A DNA stretch of 64,000 nt, taken from Caballeronia turbans (lineage in GTDB: Bacteria; Pseudomonadota; Gammaproteobacteria; Burkholderiales; Burkholderiaceae). The stretch covers positions 62,001 through 126,000 of the forward strand of contig FCOD02000016.1 in NCBI GenBank assembly GCA_001544655.2, given 5' to 3'. Below are positions 1-10,613 of the stretch, one piece after another. The notes below the pieces were generated by a model. The model did no database searches. It worked only from the letters and a program-made list of their open reading frames with translations, and was not told where the DNA came from. The position numbers and the translations under genes are program-made. Within the stretch, counting starts at the first letter, position 1. Each line of letters opens with the position of its first letter.

Positions 1-777
1 TCTCTGCAACTCTCTTGCCGGTTCGCTTCCCGGACGCTCGGCACATTCGCCGCCCGGACGCTCGCCATCGCGACGCTCGGCTTCGCCGCATGCGTCGGCA
101 TGTCCGGGGCCGCGCTCGCGCAGACCTCGACCGCCACGCGCGACGACACGCCGCAAGTCGATTCGGCCATCGCGAACAAGGACTGGAGCGCCGCACTCAC
201 GCAACTCGATGCGCGCATCGCGGCCAATCCGCGCGACGTGCAGGCGAAGTTCAAGCGCGCAACCGTGCTCGCGCGCCTGAACCGCGACGACGAAGCCATC
301 ACCGCCTTCACCGAGCTCACGCAGGCCTATCCAGAACTGCCCGAGCCATACAACAATCTCGCCGCTCTCTACGCGAAGAAGGGCCGCTACGAAGACGCGC
401 GCGCCGCGCTCGAAACGGCGGTCAAGGCGAACCCCGGCTATGCGCTCGCATACGACAATCTGGGCGATCTTTATCTTCGTCTCGCGAGCGAGTCGTACAA
501 GCGCGCGCAATCGCTCGGCTCGAAGAGCCCGATCACGAGCCAGCGCATCACGGCGATCCAGAACATCTACACGCCTCCGAAGAAGCGCGCGGGCGCGGCG
601 GAAGGCGCATCCGGCGCGGGTGCGGCAATCGCGCCGCGCACGGCCGCCGACGAATGGGCGCCTGCGTCCGACACCGGCTCGCCGGCCATGCCAGCGCCCG
701 ACGAGTATTCGCCGTTCGGCGGGCCGACCGGCCCGCTGCCGACCACGCCCTATGTCGCGCCGAAGGCGCAACCGTAA
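1..777 (+). CDS. TPR-repeat exported protein, 5' end cut by window
   Basis: The reading frame is open from base 1, so the true start lies before the window. A hydrophobic segment ending ALAQ near base 120 looks like the end of a signal peptide, which places the mature protein in the periplasm or envelope. The next ~130 residues hold tetratricopeptide-type helical repeats with alternating small and aromatic residues (for example LPEPYNNLAALYAKKG and GYALAYDNLGDLYLR). The tail is rich in Ala, Pro and Gly and probably unstructured. TPR domains bind protein partners; no partner can be named. It lies 51 bases upstream of ppiA on the same strand. Confidence 0.8.
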   Translation, partial: SLQLSCRFASRTLGTFAARTLAIATLGFAACVGMSGAALAQTSTATRDDTPQVDSAIANKDWSAALTQLDARIAANPRDVQAKFKRATVLARLNRDDEAITAFTELTQAYPELPEPYNNLAALYAKKGRYEDARAALETAVKANPGYALAYDNLGDLYLRLASESYKRAQSLGSKSPITSQRITAIQNIYTPPKKRAGAAEGASGAGAAIAPRTAADEWAPASDTGSPAMPAPDEYSPFGGPTGPLPTTPYVAPKAQP

Positions 778-828
778 GCGCCCTTCGCGCTCGACTGTCT
801 GCATTCACCACACGAGGATCCATCCTTC

Positions 829-1410
829 ATGAAATTCCTGATGTTGGCGCTTTCGAGCGCTGCCCTGATTGCGAGCGCACCGGCGTTCGCCCAGCCGACT
901 GCGCAGGCTGCGCACCCCACCGTGCTCTTCAAGACCACGCAAGGCGACATCAAGGTCGAGCTGTATCCCGAGAAGGCGCCGAAGACAGTCGCGAACTTTC
1001 TCGACTATGTGAAGTCCGGTCAGTACAGCGGCACGATCTTTCACCGCGTGATTCCGGGCTTCATGATCCAGGGCGGCGGCTTCAGCACGAGCTTCGCCGA
1101 GAAGCCGACGCGGGCGCCGATTCCGCTCGAAAGCAAGAACGGTCTGAAGAACGCAACGGGCACGATCGCGATGGCGCGCACGAGCGACCCGAACTCGGCC
1201 ACCGCCCAGTTCTTCATCAATACGGTCGATAATGCGGGTCTCGACTATCCGAGCCCTGACGGCAACGGCTATGCCGTGTTCGGCAAGGTCGTCGCGGGCA
1301 TGGACGTCGTGAAGAAGATCGAGGGCAGCCCGACCACCACGCGCGGCCCGATGCAGGACGTGCCGCAAAAGCCGACCGTGATCGAGTCGGCCACCGTGGT
1401 CTCGCAGTAA
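829..1410 (+). CDS. ppiA: Periplasmic peptidyl-prolyl cis-trans isomerase (cyclophilin)
   Basis: This 193-residue protein begins with a clear signal peptide (MKFLMLALSSAALIASAPAFA, cut before QPTAQ), so it acts in the periplasm. The rest is a cyclophilin domain with the catalytic [15 protein letters not shown] block and the TGTIAMAR and SATAQFFIN blocks. It catalyses cis-trans isomerisation of prolyl bonds during folding of exported proteins. It is followed 75 bases later by a second cyclophilin that lacks a signal peptide, so the pair looks like a tandem duplication serving two compartments. Confidence 0.93.
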   Translation: MKFLMLALSSAALIASAPAFAQPTAQAAHPTVLFKTTQGDIKVELYPEKAPKTVANFLDYVKSGQYSGTIFHRVIPGFMIQGGGFSTSFAEKPTRAPIPLESKNGLKNATGTIAMARTSDPNSATAQFFINTVDNAGLDYPSPDGNGYAVFGKVVAGMDVVKKIEGSPTTTRGPMQDVPQKPTVIESATVVSQ

Positions 1411-1485
1411 TCCGAAGCGCATGTCGCTGACCTCGCGCGCAGGCCGCGTCGGGGCTCAATCAAACACATTGGAGAAAACACCATC

Positions 1486-1977
1486 ATGGTCGAACTACAT
1501 ACGAACCACGGCGTCATCAAGCTGGAACTGGACGCCGAGAAGGCGCCGAAGACCGTCGAGAACTTCCTCAACTACGTGAAGAAGGGTCATTACGACAACA
1601 CCGTGTTCCACCGCGTGATCGACGGCTTCATGATCCAGGGCGGCGGCTTCGAGCCGGGCATGAACCAGAAGCCGACCGATGCGCCGGTCAACAACGAAGC
1701 CAACAACGGTCTCAAGAACGACACCGGCACGATCGCGATGGCGCGCACGAACGATCCGCATTCGGCAACCGCGCAGTTCTTCATCAACGTGAAGGACAAC
1801 GACTTCCTGAACCACTCGTCGCCGACGCCGCAAGGTTGGGGCTATACCGTGTTCGGCCGTGTCGTCGAAGGCATGGACGTGGTCGAGAAGATCAAAAAGG
1901 TCAAGACGGGTTCGAAGGGCTTCCACCAGGACGTGCCGGTCGACGACGTGGTGATCGAGAAGGCCGTCGTGGTCTGA
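1486..1977 (+). CDS. ppiB: Cytoplasmic peptidyl-prolyl cis-trans isomerase B (cyclophilin)
   Basis: This 163-residue cyclophilin starts directly with the domain ([16 protein letters not shown]) and has no signal peptide, so it is cytoplasmic. The active-site block [15 protein letters not shown] and the [13 protein letters not shown] block are present, and the length matches E. coli PpiB. A GGAGA ribosome site lies about 12 bases before the ATG. It closely resembles the preceding ppiA product apart from the N-terminus. lpxH starts 13 bases after the stop, so ppiA-ppiB-lpxH is probably one transcription unit. Confidence 0.95.
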   Translation: MVELHTNHGVIKLELDAEKAPKTVENFLNYVKKGHYDNTVFHRVIDGFMIQGGGFEPGMNQKPTDAPVNNEANNGLKNDTGTIAMARTNDPHSATAQFFINVKDNDFLNHSSPTPQGWGYTVFGRVVEGMDVVEKIKKVKTGSKGFHQDVPVDDVVIEKAVVV

Positions 1978-1990
1978 TCCCGGTCATTGC

Positions 1991-2791
1991 ATGATCGATA
2001 CGAAGACTTCATTCGATCGCGAAGCAGCGGGCGCAGCGAACAAAGCGCGCCCGCTGTTTTTCATTGCCGACCTGCATCTCTCGGAAGCGATTCCGAAAAC
2101 GGTCGCCGCCTTCGAGCATTTCATCGAGGTCACGGCGAACGACGCGGACTCCGTTTTCATTCTCGGCGACCTGTTCGAGTTCTGGATCGGCGACGACATT
2201 CTCGACGGTCCCGCGACCGACGCGCGCGCCGACTTCGCGCGCCGCATGACGCGCCTCATGCACACGCTGTCCGAACGCGGCATCGGTCTCTATGTGATGC
2301 ACGGCAATCGCGATTTCCTGCTGGGCAAGCGCTTCATGAAAGATGCGGGCGCATTGCCCCTGCCCGACCCCTTCGTGATCACCGCGTTCGGCAAGCGCAT
2401 CGTGCTCGCGCACGGCGACGGTCTGTGCACGGCGGATCGCGCGTATCAGGGCTTTCGCGCGTTCGCGCGCAACAGGTTCGCGCAGCGCCTTTTTCTGGCG
2501 TTGCCGCTCGACACGCGCCTGGGAATAGGCCAGCGCATGCGCACGAAGAGCGAAGGCTCGCGCATGACCGGCATCAAGGCCAAATACGACGTGACCAGGA
2601 AGGCAGTGTCCGAACTCTTCATCAAGAGCCGCACGAATACGCTGATTCACGGCCACACACATCGTCCGGCGATGCATCGCGAAGTCGAGGGCGTGCGCTG
2701 GGTCTTGCCGGACTGGGAGCTGGACGCCAATACGCCGCGCGGCGGCTATCTCCGTCTCGACGACGAAGGCGTGCGCGCGCTGCCGCTCTAG
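1991..2791 (+). CDS. lpxH: UDP-2,3-diacylglucosamine diphosphatase (lipid A synthesis)
   Basis: A calcineurin-like metallophosphoesterase of 266 residues. It hydrolyses UDP-2,3-diacylglucosamine to lipid X and UMP, the fourth step of lipid A synthesis, at the inner face of the cytoplasmic membrane. All LpxH metal motifs are visible in order: ADLHL, GDLFEFWIGDD, MHGNRDF, HGDG and HGHTHRP. It follows ppiB by 13 bases and ends 7 bases before the stop of the convergent cysE gene. A second, more distant member of this family is encoded near 56.5-57.5 kb. Confidence 0.95.
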   Translation: MIDTKTSFDREAAGAANKARPLFFIADLHLSEAIPKTVAAFEHFIEVTANDADSVFILGDLFEFWIGDDILDGPATDARADFARRMTRLMHTLSERGIGLYVMHGNRDFLLGKRFMKDAGALPLPDPFVITAFGKRIVLAHGDGLCTADRAYQGFRAFARNRFAQRLFLALPLDTRLGIGQRMRTKSEGSRMTGIKAKYDVTRKAVSELFIKSRTNTLIHGHTHRPAMHREVEGVRWVLPDWELDANTPRGGYLRLDDEGVRALPL

Positions 2792-2798
2792 TAGCGCC

Positions 2799-3593
2799 CT
2801 ATCGCTCCAGCGAAGCGGCGCGCTCTTCCGCCGTCTTGCCGTCCATCGACGTACACAGACGCTTGAGATCGACGAGCGCGGCGCCATCGACGGCATTGAG
2901 CGCTTCCACGCGCGCGCCGAGCCGCTCGAGCGCCGCGACGATGTCGTCGATGCGCTGCGTCTGCGTCGACGCGTGATCGATCAGGCCGTGGATGGCGAGC
3001 GAGACCGGATCGTCCGCGTTCGGCGTGATGCCGTAAGCGCAGAAACCTTCGTGCTTCGTTTCCTTCGGCCTGGAAACCGCCGGCATCACGATGCGCGCCG
3101 GATTGCCCACCGCCGTGCCGCCCGCCGGCACCGGCTTCACGACCACCGCGTTCGAGCCGATCTTCGCATCCGCGCCGATAGTAAAGCCGCCGAGCACTTT
3201 TGCGCCCGCGCCGACGATCACGCCGCGCTCGAGCGTCGGATGGCGCTTCGCGCCGCGCGTGAGTGAGGTGCCGCCGAGCGTCACGCCCTGATAGATCGTG
3301 CAGTCGTCGCCAATTTCAGCGGTCTCGCCAATCACCACGCCCATGCCGTGATCGATGAACACGCGCCGCCCGAGCGTCGCGCCCGGATGAATCTCGATGC
3401 CCGTAAGGAAGCGCGCAAGCTGCGACACGAAGCGCGCGAGCCAGCGCCATTGCGCCCGCCAGCACGCGTTTGCTACACGATGCAGGACGATCGCGTGCAG
3501 CCCGGGATAACAGGTGACGACCTCCCACGCGCTGCGGGCGGCGGGATCGCGCTCGCGGATGGCGGCAATGTCTTCGCGAAGTCGGTCGAACAT
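2799..3593 (-). CDS. cysE: Serine O-acetyltransferase
   Basis: CysE acetylates L-serine with acetyl-CoA to give O-acetylserine, the acceptor for sulfide in cysteine synthesis. The protein (264 residues from the chosen ATG) has the helical N-terminal domain, then a left-handed beta-helix of hexapeptide repeats ([21 protein letters not shown], then [17 protein letters not shown]). The catalytic His sits in IDHG. The frame extends 21 codons further upstream, but [17 protein letters not shown] is the usual family start. Cysteine feedback inhibition is known for the family and cannot be judged here. It converges with lpxH. Confidence 0.93.
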   Translation of the reverse strand: MFDRLREDIAAIRERDPAARSAWEVVTCYPGLHAIVLHRVANACWRAQWRWLARFVSQLARFLTGIEIHPGATLGRRVFIDHGMGVVIGETAEIGDDCTIYQGVTLGGTSLTRGAKRHPTLERGVIVGAGAKVLGGFTIGADAKIGSNAVVVKPVPAGGTAVGNPARIVMPAVSRPKETKHEGFCAYGITPNADDPVSLAIHGLIDHASTQTQRIDDIVAALERLGARVEALNAVDGAALVDLKRLCTSMDGKTAEERAASLER

Positions 3594-3783
3594 GGCGATA
3601 TCTCGATTGTGGGAAGGGGGCGCGCAGACGTTCGTGCAGTGCAAGGCCTTAAGCACGGAACACGCAAAGCTTATATCGGCTGTCGCGGTTTTTTGCCGAT
3701 TGTAGGGCGAGCGCGGAGAGTTCGCTCGATGCCCCCGATGGCAGCGCGGTCGCTGCTATCGGTCAGATCAGAGCACGCGCGTT

Positions 3784-4554
3784 CTAGTCTTTGTTCGCGT
3801 GCAGGAGGATGTGCTTTGCCATTCCGCGCAGGATATTCACCTCTTCGCGCTCCAGCCCCGCGCGCGCGAAGAGCCGCCGCACGCGCGACATCAGCTTCTT
3901 CGGATTGTCCGGATCGAGGAACTCGAGCGCGACGAGCGCCTCTTCGAGATGCGCGTACATGCCTTCGATTTCATCGCTCGACGCACTCTGCCCCGACGAT
4001 TCGGCGACGGCGAGCGCACGCGCCGGCGCCTGAAACGCGAGCCGCAGCTCGTAAGCGAGCACTTGGACGGCCTGCGCGAGATTGAGCGAACTGTAGGCGG
4101 GGTTGGCAGGAATATGCGCAAGCGCGCTGCAGCGCTCGACATCCGCGTTCGACAGGCCCGTGCGCTCGTTGCCGAACACGAGCGCGATGTCGCCCTGGCG
4201 CACGAACTCATGCGCGCGCCCGGCAAGCGCGCGCGGGGGCATCTGCGGCGGACCGTATTCGCGCATGCGTGCCGTGAGCGCGACGGACCAGTGCACGCCC
4301 ACGAGCGCGTCGGCGAGCGTATCGACGACGTGGGCGGACGCGAGGACGTCATCGGCGCCGGAGGCCATCGCGATGGCTTCGGGCTCGTTCTTGACGCCGG
4401 CGATGCGCGGCGCGACGAGGACCAGGCGCGCGAAGCCCATCGTCTTCAACGCGCGCGCGGCGGCGCCGACATTGCCCGGATGACTCGGCTCGACGAGGAT
4501 GAAGCGCGTGGAGGTGAAGCCGCCTGCGGGCGCGGAAAGTTCGTTGGGTTCCAA
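3784..4554 (-). CDS. trmJ: tRNA (cytidine/uridine-2'-O-)-methyltransferase TrmJ
   Basis: A SPOUT-class RNA methyltransferase of 256 residues that methylates the ribose at position 32 of tRNA anticodon loops. The family opening FILVEPSHPGNVGAAARALKTMGF is present. The SAM-binding knot motifs ALVFGNERTGLSNADVERC and IPANPAYSSLNLAQAVQVLAYE follow, and a helical C-terminal extension typical of TrmJ completes the protein. It reads away from suhB across a 249-base gap in which no gene is seen. Confidence 0.92.
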   Translation of the reverse strand: MEPNELSAPAGGFTSTRFILVEPSHPGNVGAAARALKTMGFARLVLVAPRIAGVKNEPEAIAMASGADDVLASAHVVDTLADALVGVHWSVALTARMREYGPPQMPPRALAGRAHEFVRQGDIALVFGNERTGLSNADVERCSALAHIPANPAYSSLNLAQAVQVLAYELRLAFQAPARALAVAESSGQSASSDEIEGMYAHLEEALVALEFLDPDNPKKLMSRVRRLFARAGLEREEVNILRGMAKHILLHANKD

Positions 4555-4803
4555 GGCGCGATGTCTGCTGATGTGCGAACCCGCTATGTTAACGCGCTTT
4601 GCAGAACCGGCGAAAGCGCGCGGCCACTTTCGGGTAAAATGGCCCCTTCGCGCGCCGCGAACGGTTTTTTCATCGAGTCGAACCTTCGCGCGAACGCACC
4701 GCTCTTATTCAATTCGTCTTTCGTCGACATAGTCGTTGTCGCCAACTTTTCCGCCCGCGCGCATCCGTTCACATGAGCGCGCGGCGGTCAGAGGATTTCG
4801 CTC

Positions 4804-5607
4804 ATGCATCCGATGCTCAACATCGCTGTCAAGGCCGCACGCCGCGCCGGACAGATCATCAATCGCGCGTCGCTCGATCTGGATCGCATCCAGGTCAGCA
4901 AGAAACAGCACAACGACTTCGTGACGGAAGTCGACAAGGCGTCCGAAGCCGCCATCATCGAGACACTGCACACTGCCTATCCCGATCACTCCATCCTCGC
5001 CGAAGAATCCGGCGAAACGGATCGCGAGTCGGAGTTCCAGTGGATCATCGATCCGCTCGACGGCACGACCAACTTCATCCACGGCTTTCCGTACTATTGC
5101 GTGTCGATCGCGCTCGCGCACAAGGGCGTCGTGCAGCAGGCGGTCATCTACGATCCGACGCGCAACGACCTCTTCACCGCATCGCGCGGCCGCGGCGCGT
5201 ATCTGAACGAACGGCGCATTCGCGTCGGCAAGCTAGATCGTCTGTCGGACGCGCTCATCGGCACGGGCTTTCCGTTCCGCGACGGCCAGGGCCTCAACGG
5301 CTACATGCGCCTCTTCAGCGAAATGACGCTGTCGTGCGCGGGCCTGCGCCGTCCGGGCGCCGCCGCGCTCGACCTCGCGAACGTCGCGGCTGGGCGTCTC
5401 GACGGCTTCTTCGAGCAAGGCATCCATCCGTGGGACGTGGCCGCGGGCAGCCTGATCGTGACCGAAGCGGGCGGGCTCGTCGGCAACTACACCGGCGAAT
5501 CGGATTTCCTGTTCAAGAACGAGATCGTCGCCGCCAATCCGAAGGTGTACGCGCAGATGGTCAAGATTCTCGACATGTATTCGCGCACGCGTCTGACCGG
5601 CGAATAA
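4804..5607 (+). CDS. suhB: Inositol monophosphatase family protein SuhB
   Basis: A 267-residue magnesium-dependent phosphatase of the inositol monophosphatase family. The metal-binding motifs are visible: the Glu pair in LAEESGE, the [12 protein letters not shown] block, and [15 protein letters not shown] near the C-terminus. In E. coli SuhB also works with Nus factors in rRNA antitermination; whether that holds here is inference. A GAGGA ribosome site at 4791-4795 supports this ATG. Confidence 0.93.
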   Translation: MHPMLNIAVKAARRAGQIINRASLDLDRIQVSKKQHNDFVTEVDKASEAAIIETLHTAYPDHSILAEESGETDRESEFQWIIDPLDGTTNFIHGFPYYCVSIALAHKGVVQQAVIYDPTRNDLFTASRGRGAYLNERRIRVGKLDRLSDALIGTGFPFRDGQGLNGYMRLFSEMTLSCAGLRRPGAAALDLANVAAGRLDGFFEQGIHPWDVAAGSLIVTEAGGLVGNYTGESDFLFKNEIVAANPKVYAQMVKILDMYSRTRLTGE

Positions 5608-5801
5608 GCGCATCGGCGGGGCGCGCCTTGCGCCCCGTCGTTTCCCTCCTCTCGCGCCCCGGGCGCGCCGCCTGCTCTGCAACGAATGCAGGGCTCCGTT
5701 ACAGTGCAAACTTTGCCCTCGTGTCCGCACGGGCGATGCGCACTTTTTCCCCGTCTGCCCCGCTCTTGCGCCGCGCGCCGCGCCACACGTCACGCCAGCT
5801 C

Positions 5802-7100
5802 ATGAAGAAAGGCTTCTACACGATCATCGCCGCGCAGTTCGTCTCCTCGCTCGCCGACAATGCGCTCCTGATCGCCGCGATCGCGATGCTCGCCGTCGTG
5901 CATTCGGCGCCGTGGGTCACACCGCTTCTGCAAATCTTCTTCACGATTTCGTATGTGGTGCTCGCACCGTTCGTGGGCGCATTCGCCGATGCCATCCAGA
6001 AGCGCCACGTCATGTTCGTCTCGAACGCGCTCAAGGCGGCCGGCTGCGCGATGATGATCGCAGGCGTCCATCCGATGCTCGCATATGGCGTCGTCGGTCT
6101 CGGCGCGGCCGCTTATTCGCCTGCGAAGTACGGCATTCTCACCGAGCTGCTGCCGCCGCAGAAGCTGATCGCGGCGAACGCGTGGCTCGAATCCGCGACG
6201 GTCGGCTCGACGATCCTCGGCACCGTGATCGGCGGCGCGCTCGTGAGTCAGGTCGTCGCGCGCTGGGTTACGCATGCGCATTTGCCGCTCGTGAATACCG
6301 CCGCGCACGCCGCGCTTTTCGCCGTGATGGTGATCTATGCGTCGGCGGCCGTCATCAACGTGTTCATTCCCGACACCGGCGCGCGTTATCCAAACCTTTT
6401 GACGGAGCCGACGAGGCTCGTCCACGATTTTTCGCATTGCTTCAAGGTGCTGTGGAAAGACAAGCTCGGGCAGATCGCGCTGTGGGTCACGACGCTGCTC
6501 TGGGGCTCGGCCGTCACACTTCAGTTGCTCGTGCTCAAATGGGCCGACGCGAATCTGGGCCTGTCGCTCTCGAAAGCCGCCATCCTGCAGGGCGTGACAG
6601 GCCTGGGCATCGCGCTGGGGGCGGCGGCGGCGTCCGCGTGGATCATGCTGCGCCAGTCGCTCAAAGTGTTGCCCGTGGGCGTGCTCATCGGCGCGGTGGC
6701 GGTCGCGATGGCGTTCTATAACAAGGACCTGTTCCCGGCAGACTCGGGCGTGCATATCGGCCCGTGGTTCGCGCCGGCGTACATCCTGATGGCGTATCCG
6801 CTGATGATCGCGCTCGGCAGCCTGTCCGGCTTTTTCATCGTGCCCATGAACGCGATCCTGCAGCATCGCGGCGCGACGTTGCTGTCCGCCGGACATTCCA
6901 TCGCGGTGCAGAACTTCAATCAGAATATCGCCGTGCTCGCGATGCTCGGCACCTACGCGCTGCTCTTGACGATCAATGTGCCGGTGCAATGGATCATCGT
7001 CGTATTCGGTCTGTTCGTGTGTCTGATGATGGCGCTCGCAATGCGCCGTCACACGCAGAACGAGCGTAATACGGATCTCATCGCGCTGGTCGAGGAATGA
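5802..7100 (+). CDS. lplT: Lysophospholipid transporter LplT (MFS)
   Basis: A 432-residue, very hydrophobic major facilitator superfamily protein with about 12 membrane segments. The start MKKGFYTIIAAQFVSSLADNALL and the LPPQKLIAANAWLES block are characteristic of LplT, which flips lysophospholipids across the inner membrane for re-acylation. The open frame continues far upstream, but that part overlaps suhB and is a shadow, so the ATG at 5802 is chosen. No acyltransferase (aas) gene is adjacent in the window. Confidence 0.88.
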   Translation: MKKGFYTIIAAQFVSSLADNALLIAAIAMLAVVHSAPWVTPLLQIFFTISYVVLAPFVGAFADAIQKRHVMFVSNALKAAGCAMMIAGVHPMLAYGVVGLGAAAYSPAKYGILTELLPPQKLIAANAWLESATVGSTILGTVIGGALVSQVVARWVTHAHLPLVNTAAHAALFAVMVIYASAAVINVFIPDTGARYPNLLTEPTRLVHDFSHCFKVLWKDKLGQIALWVTTLLWGSAVTLQLLVLKWADANLGLSLSKAAILQGVTGLGIALGAAAASAWIMLRQSLKVLPVGVLIGAVAVAMAFYNKDLFPADSGVHIGPWFAPAYILMAYPLMIALGSLSGFFIVPMNAILQHRGATLLSAGHSIAVQNFNQNIAVLAMLGTYALLLTINVPVQWIIVVFGLFVCLMMALAMRRHTQNERNTDLIALVEE

Positions 7101-7289
7101 ACCTTGCTGCAGCGTATATTCTGGGTTCATACCCCGGCGCCGCGGAGGAGGAAGAAGGGAGGGAACGCGCACGCCCGGGGCGAAGTCGTAAAGTTGTAGG
7201 CGCGCAGGGATTTCCGCACAAGACGTGACGACAGTGACGACAGGAAGGCGGACCCGGCGACATTCATTCGGCAACGTCAATAAAGGAGC

Positions 7290-7664
7290 ATGAAAATGGG
7301 ATTGTTCACACGTTCGACGCTCGACAGCAAGATCAATGGCGCAGCCGATCTCGGCCAGCGCGCGGTGCGCGGTGCGAGTGACGCGGTCGATTCGGCCAGC
7401 GGCCAGTTGCGCAGTCTGCTCGACGATCTGGAAAGCTCGATCCAGAACGCCAAGGACATCGACGCGGACAAGCTGCGCAAGGAGTTGCAATCGAAGCTCA
7501 AAATCGCGCGTTCGCAGATGAACGGCGCGGGCGGCGCCATCACCGGCAAGCTGAACGATGCCGCCGGTTACGCCGACGAATTCGTCCATGACAAGCCGTG
7601 GCACACGCTCGGCGCGGTGGCCGGCCTCGCGTTGCTCATCGGTTATCTCGCCGGGCGCGCGTGA
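7290..7664 (+). CDS. DUF883 family membrane-anchored protein (ElaB/YqjD type)
   Basis: A 124-residue protein with an amphipathic helical body (DSASGQLRSLLDDLESSIQNAKDIDADKLR) and one C-terminal membrane segment (PWHTLGAVAGLALLIGYLAGRA), the arrangement of the ElaB/YqjD/DUF883 family. In E. coli these proteins are stationary-phase, inner-membrane and ribosome-associated; that role is only transferred by family. A strong ribosome site (AAAGGAG, 7279-7285) precedes the ATG. It stands alone, with 189 empty bases before it and a long hairpin (7688-7723) after it. Confidence 0.85.
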   Translation: MKMGLFTRSTLDSKINGAADLGQRAVRGASDAVDSASGQLRSLLDDLESSIQNAKDIDADKLRKELQSKLKIARSQMNGAGGAITGKLNDAAGYADEFVHDKPWHTLGAVAGLALLIGYLAGRA

Positions 7665-7687
7665 AGCGCTGCGGCTTCGTCTGAATC

Positions 7688-7723
7688 TGCCGCCGGAACG
7701 GTCTCGCGATTGTTCCGGCGGCA
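7688..7723. repeat. 12-bp perfect inverted repeat after the DUF883 gene
   Basis: The arms TGCCGCCGGAAC (7688-7699) and GTTCCGGCGGCA (7712-7723) are perfect complements around a 12-base loop. There is no T-run on either side, so it is not a standard intrinsic terminator. It could still stop transcription with help, or stabilise the 3' end of the DUF883 mRNA. Confidence 0.6.
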
Positions 7724-7904
7724 TGCGCTGTTCTCGCGATAGGCGTGAGGGCACGATGTAATTGCCCGCAGCAACAGTCCATTGGCCATCTGGCCGAATC
7801 GCCGTCTTCCCGCGACAGGTTAAACTCTTGCCCTATCGGCTGATTGGCGGCCGGTGCACGTCGCGTCCGGCCGTTTGGTCGTTCCGGCTTTCACAGCACG
7901 CAAG

Positions 7905-10613
7905 ATGGGCAATCACACGGCATCCCCCGACACCTCCACCGACACCGCGCCGCTCGCGGATCTGTCCCAGCACACGCCGATGATGCAGCAGTATCTGCGC
8001 ATCAAGGCGGAGCATCCCGGCACGCTCGTTTTCTACCGGATGGGCGATTTCTACGAGCTTTTCTTCGATGACGCCGAAAAGGCCGCGCGCCTGCTCGATC
8101 TCACGCTCACGCAGCGCGGCGCGTCGGGCGGCAATCCGATCAAAATGGCGGGCGTTCCGCATCACGCATGCGAGCAATATCTCGCGAAGCTCGTGAAGCT
8201 CGGCGAGTCGGTTGCGATTTGCGAACAGATCGGCGATCCGGCGATCTCGAAGGGGCCGGTCGAGCGCAAGGTCGTGCGCGTCGTCACGCCGGGCACGCTG
8301 ACCGACGCGGCCCTGCTCTCGGACAAGAGCGACGTCTATCTGTTGGCGCTCTGCCCTGCGCACAATCGTCGCGGCGTCGTCACGAGCGTCGGTCTCGCGT
8401 GGCTCAATCTCGCGAGCGGCGCATTGCGCCTCGCGGAAGTCGCGCCGGGACAAGTCAGCACGGCGCTCGAGCGCATTCGTCCGGCCGAAACGCTCATCGC
8501 GGATTCGATCACCGACGTCCCGGCATCGCTCGGCGTGACGAATCCCGGTGCGACCACGCGCGTTCCGGCATGGCACTTCGATGTCGGGTCGGGCACGCAG
8601 CGCTTGCGCGAGCAGCTCGACGTCGCGAGCCTCGACGGCTTCGGCGCGCAAACCCTCACCTGCGCGTGCGGCGCGGCTGGCGCGCTGCTGCTCTACGCTG
8701 CGGCGACTCAAGGTCAGCAGTTGCGTCACGTGCGCAGCCTGAAGGTCGAATACGAATCGGAATACATCGGGCTCGATCCCGCCACGCGGCGCAATCTGGA
8801 ACTCACGGAGACGCTGCGGGGCACCGAGTCGCCCACCCTCTTCTCGCTGCTCGACACCTGCTGCACGACGATGGGCAGCCGTCTGCTGCGCCACTGGCTG
8901 CATCATCCGCCGCGCGATGCATCGATCGCGCAGGCGCGCCAGCAAGCGATCGGCGCATTGCTCGACGCGCCCACGACCGGCGGTCTCGACACCCTGCGCG
9001 GCGCGCTGCGCAAGATCTCGGACATCGAGCGCATCACGGGCCGTCTCGCGTTGCTGTCGGCGCGGCCACGCGATCTGTCGAGCCTGCGCGATACCTTCGC
9101 CGCGCTGCCAGACCTGCGCGCGCTCGTCGCGAGCCTCGCCGCGCACACGCCGGCGCTGGAGCGCATCGCCGCCGAGCTGGAGCCGCCGCACGAGTGTCTC
9201 GATCTTCTGACGAACGCCATCGCGACCGAGCCCGCCGCATTGATTCGCGACGGCGGCGTGATCGCGCGCGGTTACGATCCGGATCTCGATGAACTGCGCG
9301 ATATTTCGGAGAACTGCGATCAGTTCCTGATCGACCTCGAAGCGCGCGAGCGCACGCGCACGGGCATTGCGAATCTGCGCGTCGAATACAACAAGGTGCA
9401 TGGCTTCTACATCGAAGTCACGCGCGGGCAGACCGACAAGGTTCCCGACGACTACCGCCGCCGTCAGACGCTCAAGAACGCCGAGCGCTACATCACGCCA
9501 GAATTGAAGGCTTTCGAGGACAAAGCGCTGTCCGCTCAGGAGCGCGCCCTCGCCCGAGAACGCGCGCTGTACGACGCGCTGCTGCAGACTCTGCTGCCAT
9601 TCATCGGGGATTGCCAGCGCGTCGCAAGTGCGCTCGCGGAACTCGATCTCCTGTGCGCGTTTGCCGAACGCGCCCGCGCGCTCGACTGGGTCGCGCCGGA
9701 ATTCACCGCCGATGCGGGCATCGATATCGAACAGGGCCGGCATCCGGTCGTCGAGGCGCAGGTCGAGCAGTTCATCGCCAACGATTGTTGCCTGAGTCAG
9801 GACCGGAAGCTCCTGCTCATCACAGGCCCGAACATGGGCGGCAAATCGACCTTCATGCGTCAGACCGCGCTGATCGCGTTGATGGCTTACGTCGGCAGTT
9901 ACGTGCCCGCGAAACGCGCGCGTTTCGGCGCCCTCGACCGCATCTTCACCCGCATCGGCGCGGCCGACGATCTCGCGGGCGGCCGCTCGACTTTCATGGT
10001 CGAGATGACCGAAGCGGCGGCGATCCTCAACGACTCGAGCGCATCGAGCCTCGTGCTGATGGACGAGATCGGGCGCGGCACCTCGACCTTCGACGGCCTC
10101 GCGCTCGCGTGGGCGATCGCGCGGCATCTGCTCACGCACAACGGCTGTTACACGCTCTTCGCGACGCACTACTTCGAGCTTACGCAACTGCCCGCGGAGT
10201 TCGCCCAGGCGGCGAACGTGCATCTGTCGGCGGTCGAGCACGATCATGGCATCGTGTTCCTGCACGCGGTGAGCGAAGGTCCGGCCAATCAGAGCTACGG
10301 CCTGCAGGTCGCGCAACTCGCGGGCGTGCCAGCGGCGGTGATTCGCGCGGCGCGCAAGCATCTCGTGCATCTGGAACAGCAATCGGCCAGCCAGCCCGCT
10401 GCACAGTTCGATCTGTTCGCGAGCCAGCCGTATACGCCGTATGGAGACGACGATCCGCCCCACGAAGAGCTGGAGAAGACCGAAGCGCCGGAACATCCGG
10501 TGATGGACAAGCTGCGCGCGCTCGATCCGAACGATCTGCGCCCGCGCGAAGCGCTCGATCTGCTCTACGAACTGCATGAACTGGCGAATCGTCCGCCGGA
10601 TGCATCGCGTTGA
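7905..10613 (+). CDS. mutS: DNA mismatch repair protein MutS
   Basis: A MutS of about 902 residues that recognises mismatches and starts repair with MutL. The mismatch-reading Phe-x-Glu motif is in [14 protein letters not shown] near the N-terminus. The Walker A motif GPNMGGKST (about residue 640) and the Walker B block [14 protein letters not shown] (about residue 720) define the C-terminal ATPase. A GTG at 7854 would add 17 residues; the ATG at 7905 fits the family better. A downstream gene for an exported protein overlaps its end. Confidence 0.95.
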   Translation: MGNHTASPDTSTDTAPLADLSQHTPMMQQYLRIKAEHPGTLVFYRMGDFYELFFDDAEKAARLLDLTLTQRGASGGNPIKMAGVPHHACEQYLAKLVKLGESVAICEQIGDPAISKGPVERKVVRVVTPGTLTDAALLSDKSDVYLLALCPAHNRRGVVTSVGLAWLNLASGALRLAEVAPGQVSTALERIRPAETLIADSITDVPASLGVTNPGATTRVPAWHFDVGSGTQRLREQLDVASLDGFGAQTLTCACGAAGALLLYAAATQGQQLRHVRSLKVEYESEYIGLDPATRRNLELTETLRGTESPTLFSLLDTCCTTMGSRLLRHWLHHPPRDASIAQARQQAIGALLDAPTTGGLDTLRGALRKISDIERITGRLALLSARPRDLSSLRDTFAALPDLRALVASLAAHTPALERIAAELEPPHECLDLLTNAIATEPAALIRDGGVIARGYDPDLDELRDISENCDQFLIDLEARERTRTGIANLRVEYNKVHGFYIEVTRGQTDKVPDDYRRRQTLKNAERYITPELKAFEDKALSAQERALARERALYDALLQTLLPFIGDCQRVASALAELDLLCAFAERARALDWVAPEFTADAGIDIEQGRHPVVEAQVEQFIANDCCLSQDRKLLLITGPNMGGKSTFMRQTALIALMAYVGSYVPAKRARFGALDRIFTRIGAADDLAGGRSTFMVEMTEAAAILNDSSASSLVLMDEIGRGTSTFDGLALAWAIARHLLTHNGCYTLFATHYFELTQLPAEFAQAANVHLSAVEHDHGIVFLHAVSEGPANQSYGLQVAQLAGVPAAVIRAARKHLVHLEQQSASQPAAQFDLFASQPYTPYGDDDPPHEELEKTEAPEHPVMDKLRALDPNDLRPREALDLLYELHELANRPPDASR

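Noticed and set aside
4773-5801. A very long frame fused upstream of the lplT product.
   Set aside because: It is the +1 shadow of suhB; the LplT N-terminus begins at 5802 with a normal membrane helix.
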